Positions 42,133 through 50,371 of a DNA stretch of 64,000 bases are shown piece after piece. Position 1 is the stretch's first letter; every line of letters begins with the position of its first letter. A model generated the notes under the pieces. It was not told where the DNA came from. It did not search any database and saw nothing but the letters and a program-made list of their open reading frames with translations. This DNA is from Zizania palustris. Its lineage: Eukaryota; Streptophyta; Magnoliopsida; Poales; Poaceae. The position numbers and the translations under genes were made by a program. The stretch is taken from positions 5,152,342 through 5,216,341 of the forward strand of contig JAAALK010000289.1 in NCBI GenBank assembly GCA_019279435.1, in the 5' to 3' direction.

Positions 42133-43325
42133 AACAACCCTCTCTGAAACAAAATTATGCGTAGAGCCTGTGTCCATAAGAGCGACAAAGTCAGCACCAC
42201 TGATATGTATCGCTAACTGCATCGTTTCGGAAGCATGCGGTTGTACTCCGGCAATTGCATATAGAGAAATCTCGGGGCTGATCATGGTATCTGAACCATC
42301 TATATCCTCTACTTCATCATTGTCGGTGGACGGAGCACATAACCAGAACAACCGCTTGCATTTGTGAGTTGGGCTAAATTTTTCATCACAGTTGTAGCAT
42401 AATCTGGCCTCTCTTCGTGCCTGCATTTCCTCTGGTGTTAGGGTCCGTTGTTGGAAACGCCCTTCTTTGGAAACCAGGGTTGTATGGCCCGTTGTCACCT
42501 CTGTTGTTGCTGCTGAATTGGTCGAAAGTTGCTGTGTAGCTGGCTGAAAATTCTGTGCTCGGCTCTGGTTGTTCTTGGCCCCTGTTCTTGCCTCCTCACC
42601 TATCTTGGCGCGCAGTTCAAACGCGTGGGCGAGGCTCATCGCAGTCTCCAAGGAAGCAGGTGCTTGAAGCTCAACATCGATCTGCAATGTGCCTTTCAAA
42701 CCTTGTGTAAATAACTCAATCTGTTATGCTTCCGTGAGTGCTCCCGCTCGACTGAGAAGGGCCAAGAAGTGTTCTTGATAATCAGAGACAGAACCGGTCT
42801 TGCGTAGTGCCACCAATTCCCTGAGTTTGTTATGCCGAAGGGGAGGTCCGAACCGTAGTTCTATCATTTCTGAAAAGCGTTTCCATGAAGGGGTACCGTA
42901 CTCGCGCTCAACGCGGTTGTACCATTTTTGTGCTGCCCCTGTAAGAAGGAACGCTGCGAGCCACACCTTCTCTTCTTCCGTGGTTCGCTGACCGCGAAAA
43001 AATTGTTCGCATCGGTTGAGCCATTTAAGAGGGTCTTCTTTCCCATCATAGGTCGGAAAATCCCACTTGTGGTAGCGGGGAACTCGGCCCAGTTCTTGTG
43101 AATTGTCCCCTACGGTGATGGGGCGTCCAAGAATCCCCTTTCCGCCATGATCTTTGCGGGTAGCATCCTGATCTTTGCGGGCAGCATCCTTTTTTGCCTC
43201 CAGTCGGTCCATCTTGGCCTCTTGTGCTTGCTGCCTTGTCTCGATCGCCTCTATCTTCTGCAGCAGGTTCGATAGTTGGGCGGTAATGACGGCAAGAGCA
43301 TTTACATTGCTGCTGGACATGTCCA
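42133..43325 (-). pseudogene. TR-GAG gag and protease active-site half
   Basis: 43325-42724 reads MSSSNVNALAVITAQLSNLL, a coiled coil (IEAIETRQQAQEAKMDRLEA), then KWDFPTYDGKEDPLKWLNRC, TTEEEKVWLAAFLLTGAAQK and WKRFSEMIELRFGPP, a typical gypsy capsid. A single stop (42721-42723) is followed by LFTQGLKGTLQIDVELQAPA, the knuckle CYNCDEKFSPTHKC, and the protease VALMDTGSTHNFVSE. The capsid start is at ATG about 43325, inside the longer open frame that extends into the LTR. It would assemble particles and process Gag but supply no polymerase. Confidence 0.9.
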
Positions 43326-43355
43326 CAGGCACAGGAAAAGACTCTGATACCAAAT

Positions 43356-43693
43356 TATCACGGCCTGGCCTTGACCACAGGTTGTAGTTGTGTCTCGTCA
43401 CGGTATAAGAGGGGAAACGGCGCTAGGGAGGGCGCCGACGGGGTGAGGAAGAAGACAGCACGGGACTGGGAACTAGAGGGGAGGAAATTGGAATCTTTAT
43501 TACTTCTTGCTTGCCCTCTCAGGTCTGATTACATCCCTATATATAGGGCAAACAGCCTAACCACCCAAACTACTTTCCTAACTACCTAACAAACTTATCT
43601 AATACCTTCTACCCTTGTGTGCGCCCTGGACTTGGGCTGTGTGCGCCCTAGAACTGGGCCTCTTTGGGGCTTGGGTTTGCGCTAACTATGACA
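43356..43693 (-). repeat. 5' LTR of the TR-GAG gypsy element
   Basis: Starts TATCACGG (one change from TGTCACGG) and ends AACTATGACA, followed by the second CGCGC. Confidence 0.92.
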
Positions 43694-43698
43694 CGCGC

Positions 43699-44660
43699 TG
43701 TGTCAGAGGGTCGAGGATGCGGTAGGCCTTGGAGCCCTCCGCATAGCCGATGAAGACCCCTTGCGTACTCCGATCGTCAAGCTTGCCGACGTGGCTAAGC
43801 TCCTTGACGAATGTCAGGCAAACAAAAACGCAGAGGTGGCCGACCGTCGGCTTGCGTCCGTGCCAGGCTTCATACGGCGTCTTCGTCAAGAGCCTTGGTG
43901 GGCGAACGGTTGAGGAGATGGACGGCAGTCATCATCGCCTCTCCCCAGTAGATCGCCGGCATCCCCTTCTGCTTGAGGAGGGCGCGAGCAGTGGCCACCA
44001 CCATCTGGTTGCGGCGCTCGAGGACGCCGTTCTGCTGTGGTGTGTACGGCGCGGAGTAGTGGCGCTGAATCCCCTCGTCGTCGCAGTACGCTGCGAACTC
44101 AGCCGCCGTGAACTCGCCGCCGTTGTTCGTGCGCAACACCCGAAGCTTGCGGTCGCACTCTCAGCGGCAGCTTGATGACGCTTGATAGCATCTGCGGCTG
44201 CTGCCTTGGTGTCGAGAAGCACCGCCCACATGTAGCGGGACACGTCGTGGACGAGGAGGAGGAAGTAGCGCCGGCCTCCAGGGATAGCCGGTGTCACGGG
44301 ACCGCAAAGGTCGCCGTGCACGAGCTCGAGATTTTCCTTGGCGCGAAAGCTCGCCTGATGGGGGAATGGGAGTCGCCATTGCTTGGTCAGCACGCAAGTG
44401 TCGCAGAACTGCTCCACATGCTCGACACTCGGCATGCCCCGCACCATCTCCTTGATGCCGAGCTGCTTCAGGGGCTCAAAGTTGAGGTGCCCAAAGCGCT
44501 CGTGCCACCGCCAGGCGTCGTCGTCGCGGCAGGCTGCAAGACACACGGGCTGCGCCACCTGCACATGGAGGACATAGAGGCGATTGCTTCCTCTATTTAC
44601 CTTGGCGACAAGTTGGTGCTGATGATCCCATATATGCAACACCCCATGCTCGATCTTCAC
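43699..44660 (-). pseudogene. copia D integrase
   Basis: Minus-strand: VCLAACRDDDAWRWHERFGH, GMPSVEHVEQFCDTCVLTKQ (HHCC), ELVHGDLCGPVTPAIPGGRR with the first Asp, and LLVHDVSRYMW. A frameshift near 44160 leads to LRTNNGGEFTAAEFAAYCDD, where the second catalytic Asp is Asn, then QQNGVLERRNQMVVATARAL with the Glu. The C-terminus continues to GVFIGYAEGSKAYRILDP and directly into the CGCGC duplication. Confidence 0.9.
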
Positions 44661-44871
44661 GCGCGAGCCATTCTCATCCAGCTTGCCAAGGCTGGTGATG
44701 GAGTTCCTCAGCTCGGGGATGTAGTAACACCGGTGAGCATCCGAAGCTCACCGGTCTTGGCGGTGAAGATGACAGAGTCGACGCCCCTTATCTCCACAGA
44801 GAAGGTGTTCCCAAACTTGACGGAGCCTCGCACGCTAGAGTCCAGGTCGGCGAAGTGGTCCCACCGCCCGG

Positions 44872-46402
44872 TCATGTGATGGGTGGCGCCGGTGTCGAGG
44901 AACCACCAGTCAATCTTGTCATCATTGGACTCATTGCCGAGGAAGGCGTGCGCGCGCGGTTCGTCGACGTGGAGAAGAGCGGCAGCTGTCGATAGGGGAG
45001 GGGAGTGCAGCTCAATGTTCTCATGTATAAGGAACAGAGCTGGCTCCTCTTGCGCTTGCGCAACATGTGCCTGACCGCCGCGCTTCGCCTGTCGGCAATC
45101 CCTAGCCCAATGGCCGATCTTGCCACAGTTGTGACAAGTGTCATCATGGGTGGCCTTGCGGCCATCGTTGGTGCCGCCAGTAGCGCCTCCACGCGCTTGG
45201 GGGGCCTTGCGCCCCCTGCGTGGCTGGCGCTTGTGGCCATTCGACGAACTTGATGCCTCCCCCTTCTTCTGCTCTCGCTGGCGAGCGAGCCACTACTCGG
45301 TGAAGAGAAGCTTGCCACCAGTGGTGGCCGACTCTAAAGATAGCTGGGGCTCGTCGATGTCGACGACCTTGAGGCGAGCTATCACTTCTTCGATCGACAT
45401 CCGGGAGAGGTCCATCAAGGACTCGATCGAGTGAGCGATCTGCTTGTATCTCCCGGGAATGCAGCGAAAGAGCTTCTCAACAGCTCTTTCCTCGTTGATG
45501 ATGTCTTCGCCATGCTGCACCAACTTCTGCAGTAGAGAGTTGAGATGGAGAGCAAAATCATCAACATCCTCACCTGGTTTGAAAGCCAGGTTCTCCCACT
45601 CCTTGCGTAGTGCCTGCAGCGTAGACTCGCGGGCGCAATCGCTGCCGATACGCATTGCAACGATAGTATCCCAAGCCTCCTTGGCAGTCTGCTTGCAAGC
45701 AATCAAAGACTGCATCTCCGGTGGGATTACAGCAACGAGGGCCTCCAGCGCCCGTCAATCATCGTCGTAGTCAACGTCGTCGTATGTGACCGCCTCCCAC
45801 ATGTGCCACACTTAGAGCTTCACCCTCATAATCACGGACCACTCGGTGTAGTTGGTCTTGGTGAGGGTGGGCCATCCACCACCAGCACTAGCGTCCTTGA
45901 CGATGGTTTGGAAGCCATGATGACCACGGCGCCGGTCCGGGGAAGGAGAGCCACGCCGCCTATGAGGGTCGCGTTCGCCAGGAGCACAACCGTCGCGTGC
46001 GCATCCTCCCGGAGTGTTGTCGACGCGTTTGGGCCCGTTTGGGCTGGCGCCGCGAGCACGGGGCTGCACTGCTGCCCACTGCACCACCCGCTCATCCTTT
46101 GCCCTCCTTGGTAACTCGGCCTCCAAGTGGAGGCTACCTCCCTCGGAGGCAGTGCCACTGTTGCTACCGTGGCGCAAAGCTTCGAGCTCTGCCGCCGCAA
46201 CACGTGTTGCAACCACAGTCGTCGTCGCTTCCTCTTCCGCTCTCTCTACTGCCAGTTCTGTCACCGCCAACCTCGCCTTCCGAGCCGCCGCTGCCACAGC
46301 CTCTGCTGCCACCCGGTCGCGCTCCTCCGCCGCGACGACTTCGGCCTCCTGCCGACGTCGTGCGCTCGAGGTGACCGAGCGAAGAGAGTCTCCTGCGGAC
46401 AT
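44872..46402 (-). pseudogene. copia D gag and protease
   Basis: Starts ATG 46402 (MSAGDSLRSVTSSARRRQEA), coiled coil, YTEWSVIMRVKL, then stops at 45812-45814 (TAA) and 45755-45757 (TGA). The core follows: MQSLIACKQTAKEAWDTIVA, WENLAFKPGEDVDDFALHLN, LFRCIPGRYKQIAHSIESLM, a third stop near 45293, the zinc knuckle CHNCGKIGHWARDC and the protease WFLDTGATHHMTG near 44885. The first two stops are shared with the copy at 1-926. Confidence 0.9.
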
Positions 46403-46622
46403 TGCACAGTGGTGGAGTGGAAAGGTCGTGGGAGTTGCTGCTGCACTAGGAGGAAGCCGCTACTATCGAGCTGCTGCTCGGAGTGTGGGTGGAGCTCGCC
46501 GAGTCGTTGGTTTCTAGTGGACCGACAAGGGAGGAAGATGAACAAGGAGGCGAGCGTCTCCGTTGGAGAGAGTCGCGGAGGGGATTGGAAAGGTCACAGA
46601 ACCATACAGCTCTGGTACCAAT

Positions 46623-46985
46623 TGTTAGAGAGAACACTCGCATTGGTAGGGATGACACTCAGAGTTGGGGCAATATTCTTCTCATTCAACTCACTCAAAT
46701 GCCATGCCAACCCAAATGGTTGGGGATACATATTTATAGGCTAGCCATGTAGCCCAAGATGTTAGTCTAAGATGCTAAAGCAAAGATGCTTAGTCTAGTC
46801 TAAGATGCTAAAGCAAAGATACTAGTCTAAGATGCTAAAGCAAAGATGCTAGTCTAAGATGATAAAGCAAAAGATGCTAAAGGTGCTAAGACTACAAACT
46901 TGTCCACACATGGACATCACACATGTCATGCCAAACAACATGTCATGCCAAAACACACATACACACACAGACTTAAAAATCCTCA
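46623..46985 (-). repeat. 5' LTR of copia D
   Basis: TGTTAGAGAG to CTTAAAAATCCTCA, followed by CTCCG. Its outer 15 bp (CTTAAAAATCCTCA) differ from the 3' LTR (CTTATCCTCTCA), and its AAGATGCTA repeat run (46750-46880) has a different unit count and order. Confidence 0.92.
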
Positions 46986-46990
46986 CTCCG

Positions 46991-47164
46991 GTTCCCTAGG
47001 CTTAAGAAGGGATAAGGGTTCCCGTAGTCCGGCGGCGGGGGGTCTTCGTCACCCAGCCATTGATCAGCGAGGTCAGCAAGCTGCGGCGAATGGAGGCTAC
47101 CGCGGTGGAAAGCCCTTGCTCTGGCAGCATCCCCAGCCCCCAAGCTGCGGTGGCGCGGCGGCAC
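46991..47164 (-). pseudogene. LINE C ORF1, 5' visible part
   Basis: Minus strand SPQLADLADQWLGDEDPPPP and DYGNPYPFLSLGNR, the acidic GDEDPPPP region of grass L1 ORF1 (LINE A has GDEDEE in the same place). Frame continues into 37217 after removal of copia D and one CTCCG. Homology fades above about 47110. Confidence 0.75.
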
Positions 47165-47559
47165 GTGAGCTCGGAATCGGCCGACGGCGCGGCATCGGCC
47201 GGTAGCGGTTGTCAGAGTGGCAGCAAGATCTCTGATACGGCGGCGCTTGGACTGGAGGGAAGGCTGCGCGAGAGTGGGCTGAGATTTAGGTCAACGGTCA
47301 CGGGCGAGAGGAGGAAAAGTTCTCTACTTCGCGTATCGGGGACGCACCTGATACGTATCTAATTTTTTTTATTTATTTGGAAAAGGAGAAAATGTTGGAT
47401 ACGTATCAGATACGTATCCGACCGTATCCGATACGTATCCGTGTCCGGATACATATCTGATACCGGTACGCATGATTTTTGGAGTATTCGTGCTTCGTAG
47501 AATTCAGCCAAGTGTTCTAGATATGACGATGCTATGTTGATTGTAAAATATACTGTAAA
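47111..47559. other. G/C-rich stretch, then GATACGTATC palindromes
   Basis: 47111-47340 is G/C-rich with an open plus frame (to 47362) but no recognised domain. At 47350-47475 the 10-bp palindrome GATACGTATC or near copies occur at least five times (47351, 47397, 47408, 47432), mixed with CCGTATCCGATACG. Confidence 0.55.
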
Positions 47560-47963
47560 CTACCAAGAGGGGACTATGATTACTGTCGGTGAAGATCTTG
47601 TACGATTTTAGTTTATACTACATATAGCTTTACTTCTCTATTCTATCATGAAATGCTATGTTGATTTAGATTTATGACATTTGTCTATACAGGCTAATTG
47701 AAGCATCTAGGCATCTCATTTAGCTTTACTTCTCTATTCTATCGTGAAATGCTATGTTGATTGTAAAATTAAAATATACTGTAAACTCCTCCATGATATT
47801 CGTTGTGATATGTGTATGTGCTTGTGATCCAATTCTCTCATATGGAGTTTATCCTATATTTTGCATTGTTGTTTCAATTCTATTATCTACCTAATTACAT
47901 GTGAGGTGCATGTCATCGATTACGAGAAAGGAGGGAGATAAACATTTTGCATTTTGGACCTTA

Positions 47964-48401
47964 GAGCATCTCCAAGAGATTACTATATGGCTACTTAAAT
48001 TTAAATTTATGTATTTTTGTGAAAAATGAAGCTCCAAGAGTTCGGGGAGTTCCCCTATATAAGTCCATTTCCTAATCCATTCCCTAAATCATCATTCATC
48101 TCTCTCAAATATAGGATTAGTTTGACAAATCCTATTTCCAGTTGTACATATTTTTTCTTGCATGTGCATTATTTTTTTCGTATGTGTTGTTATAAGTTGG
48201 ATGATACACATATTTGAATGCCTTATAGTTCTACACAAAATTATTACATATTATAGACCATATCTATAGGATTTAAAAATAGGGATCGAGATTATAGAGA
48301 AATTGTTATAGATTGATTAATTTTTAGGAAGAGGTGGAGTTTAGGATGATCCCTATATGTGATTGAGGGACTAAAATTTAGAAGGTCTCTTGGAGATGCT
48401 C
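47964..48401. mobile_element. Tourist-like MITE (438 bp)
   Basis: Terminal inverted repeats GAGCATCTCCAAGAG / CTCTTGGAGATGCTC, flanked by TTA on both sides (47961-47963, 48402-48404), the PIF/Harbinger pattern. A/T-rich interior without a coding frame. Confidence 0.88.
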
Positions 48402-48536
48402 TTAGACTTGTGTTTTGATAATTAATGACAATGCAAGTGCACACTTATATGTAGTATAAACTAAAATGGTACAAGATCTTCACCAGGAGTAATGTAGTAT
48501 AAACTAAAATGGTACAAGATCTTTACTAGGAGTAAT

Positions 48537-48909
48537 TGTTAGGCTCACCCCACCTAGCCAACCCAACCATAAAACCTAGGCGTTATAGTGGGAGAGGTGG
48601 GGGCTTTTATCCATAGTCCAACATTCCCCCTACGGCATGCGAGCCCGGCGTAGCCCGCAGCAGGTTCTAGAGGCCCGGTGTAGCCCGCAGTAGGTTCTAG
48701 AGGCCTGGCGTAGCCCGCAACAGGTCTCAGCACACTAGAAAGGCGCAGGGGAAATCACGCAGCGGAAATGCGGAAATGCGTGGCCAGGGGGATTCGAACC
48801 CAGGACCTTGGCTCTGATACCATGTTAGGCTCACCCCACCTAGCCAACCCAACCATAAAACCTAGGCGTTATCGTAGGAGAGGTGGGGGCTTTTATCCAT
48901 AGTCCAACA
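48537..48909 (-). mobile_element. TRIM: 373-bp miniature LTR element
   Basis: Two 87-bp LTRs (48537-48623, 48823-48909) differing at two sites, exact target duplication GTAAT (48532-48536, 48910-48914), C-rich polypurine complement beside the left LTR (TTCCCCCTAC) and primer-binding site TGGTATCAGAGCCA as the complement beside the right LTR. The interior has three direct units of about 33 bp (GGCGTAGCCCGCA(G/A)(C/T)AGG) and a tRNA-like stretch (48755-48822). Confidence 0.93.
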
Positions 48910-49241
48910 GTAATTATAGACCCCTCTTGGTAGTACACCTAGCCAACATCAAAACAATATCCTATGCAAGAAATGGATCTGATATTGCTCATTGATCACT
49001 ACTATGAGACAAAGGCTTGGAAAATAGTAAGAGGTGATAAATGGATTTTCATTTCTTTATAAAAGAAAATACTCTCTTTTTGGTTTACATATTATCATCC
49101 AAAGCAACATATAATATAGAAATCATTTATCCATAGAGAAAATAATAAAGTCCATAAACATTGCAGTTTAAAGAGAATAATCCTGTTCGGAATGTAGGCC
49201 AATAACACAAGAAAAAGCAATAAATTAACAGCAGTGATTAT

Positions 49242-49448
49242 TGTAAGAAAGTAGTGGAGGAATATTTCTGTGTTTATTGATTTGAAAAAGGGAACTAGGG
49301 ATTACATTTATAGAGAGGCATTTAGACCATAACAGAATGTAACAGAATATATGTCCAGTTGTACGTTCTAACAGAAATCTAACAGCTGGACATGTTCTAC
49401 ATTCATCTAGAAGAGTCCAGTCCTATCTAGAAGATTAGTTGTCTAACA
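49242..49448 (-). mobile_element. solo LTR of the copia A family
   Basis: TGTAAGAAAGTAGTGG to GTTGTCTAACA, exact target duplication ATTAT (49237-49241, 49449-49453). 207 bp, close to the 205-bp LTRs of copia A. Confidence 0.93.
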
Positions 49449-49550
49449 ATTATGACTCAACCAAACCTTTTTAATATACATAAAGAAAAATAATAATGTC
49501 CAAAAGAAACAAATCAACGGCAGCAATTATGACTTATGAGTCAAGCAAAC

Positions 49551-49620
49551 CTTTTTAGTATCACTTTGAGTGTTACAATCAGCATCATCCATTTCTGAAT
49601 TTAGCTTGGTTTGGTTGTCC
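49551..49620 (-). CDS. coilin-like gene, internal exon (most 5' one visible)
   Basis: 70 nt on the minus strand between AATTTATCAG and GTTTGCTTG. One base completes a codon from an unseen exon, then DNQTKLNSEMDDADCNTQSD and TKK, ending in phase 0 and matching the phase-0 start of 30396-30470. The acidic/polar composition suits the disordered middle of coilin. Recognition rests mainly on its junction with the PSRSARRKK exon. A degraded duplicate of its 3' border and donor (CCAAACCTTTTTA) lies at 49460-49472. Confidence 0.6.
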
Positions 49621-49842
49621 CTGATAAATTTCAGATATAAATTCTATTATATAATAGAATAAACAGAGAATAATAGAGAAACCAGGATAACAAAATGATG
49701 AGATTTGCATGCATAAATGAAAATGTTGCATGATATTTAGTAGATGTGAGAAGTGGGGAATATAGATCAAACATCAAACATGAAAATATGCAACATATTG
49801 AATTGCATATATAGAAAAACATTTAAAGAATGGCATAAAAAG

Positions 49843-49975
49843 TGTTAGAATAGGCATCTTTTGGGCCGGTCTGCCTTGGCGGCCAAGCCTGTGGTTGATG
49901 TTCTGCCTATATATATTGTACTCCCTGTACCCTTATGAAATACAATACAATTTTCCAAGACACACTTTGCTCACA
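49843..49975 (+). mobile_element. probable 133-bp solo LTR
   Basis: TGTTAGAATAGGC to TTTGCTCACA with a TATATATATTG box, flanked by AAAAG and GAAAG (four of five match). Confidence 0.6.
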
Positions 49976-50368
49976 GAAAGATATGATCATAATTCATACA
50001 AATGCCCAATTATTGCTTAAAATATAAATGGAATGGTTGTTATGGGCTACAACAATATTCAAGAGACCTCTCACCAAATGTGAAATATCATAACATGCGG
50101 TCATTAATTATTGGTGAAATGGGTGTCGAATTAGCTCGACAAAACCACACTCAAAATGCATGGGAAACAAGAAATACTATAATCATGATAATTAAGGCGT
50201 CGCCTTAGCGTCACCATGGCTGCAAGGCCAGCATATGGCATATGGCTGCCTTATGCCATAGCGGTGGATAACCATGGTGCCATCTGCCATGCTTATTAAG
50301 ACATCACCAACCATTGGCCCATCGCCATGGTGACAAGGCGGTCTCAGGGGCAAAGGCACCCCACAGAC
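49976..50368. other. unassigned, with CCATGG-rich degenerate repeats
   Basis: 50195-50340 repeats phrases such as GGCATATGGCTGCC, CACCATGGCTGC and ACCATGGTG(C/A)C. No frame, RNA or element ends. Confidence 0.45.
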
Positions 50369-50371
50369 TTA

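Larger units (their letters stand above)
39589..43693 (-). mobile_element. gag-protease-only gypsy element (TR-GAG type) inserted in copia D
   Basis: LTRs 39589-39926 and 43356-43693 (about 14 differences), exact target duplication CGCGC (39584-39588, 43694-43698), primer-binding site TTGGTATCAGAGT (complement of about 43341-43355) and polypurine tract AAGGAGGGGAGAGA. The interior, without the nested element, is about 1.7 kb and codes only for gag and an aspartic protease. RT, RNase H and integrase are absent. Confidence 0.93.
37218..46985 (-). mobile_element. copia D: complete Ty1/copia element inserted in LINE C ORF1
   Basis: 3' LTR 37218-37559, 5' LTR 46623-46985, exact target duplication CTCCG (37213-37217, 46986-46990), polypurine tract TAGGGGGAGAT (complement of 37560-37570) and primer-binding site complement of about 46608-46622. 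All pol domains are present with a handful of stops. The gypsy element at 39589-43693 interrupts it between integrase and RT, and the copia frame continues exactly across that CGCGC duplication. Confidence 0.95.
32413..47110 (-). mobile_element. LINE C: L1-type element split by copia D
   Basis: Poly-A as T-run at 32413-32419, 3' hairpin 32430-32446, zinc region, RT and endonuclease up to about 36060, ORF1 3' part 36319-37217, then copia D (37218-46985), and ORF1 resumes 46991 to about 47110. The frame continues across the CTCCG duplication. The 5' end is uncertain and probably truncated inside ORF1. No TSD found for LINE C itself. Confidence 0.88.
47560..48934. repeat. inverted repeat enclosing a MITE, right arm split by a TRIM
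   Basis: Left arm 47560-47623 (CTACCAAGAGGGG, GAAGATCTTGTAC, TTTAGTTTATACTACAT). Inverted right arm 48492-48536 plus 48915-48934, interrupted by the TRIM. A tandem extra copy of the right arm is at 48449-48491. Possibly an old fold-back or terminal-inverted-repeat transposon. Confidence 0.6.

Noticed and set aside
43371..43589. 72-codon plus frame in the gypsy LTR
   Set aside because: LTR sequence, opposite strand to the element.
48755..48822. tRNA gene
   Set aside because: No cloverleaf with anticodon arm can be drawn. The similarity is explained by the TRIM primer site and its extension.
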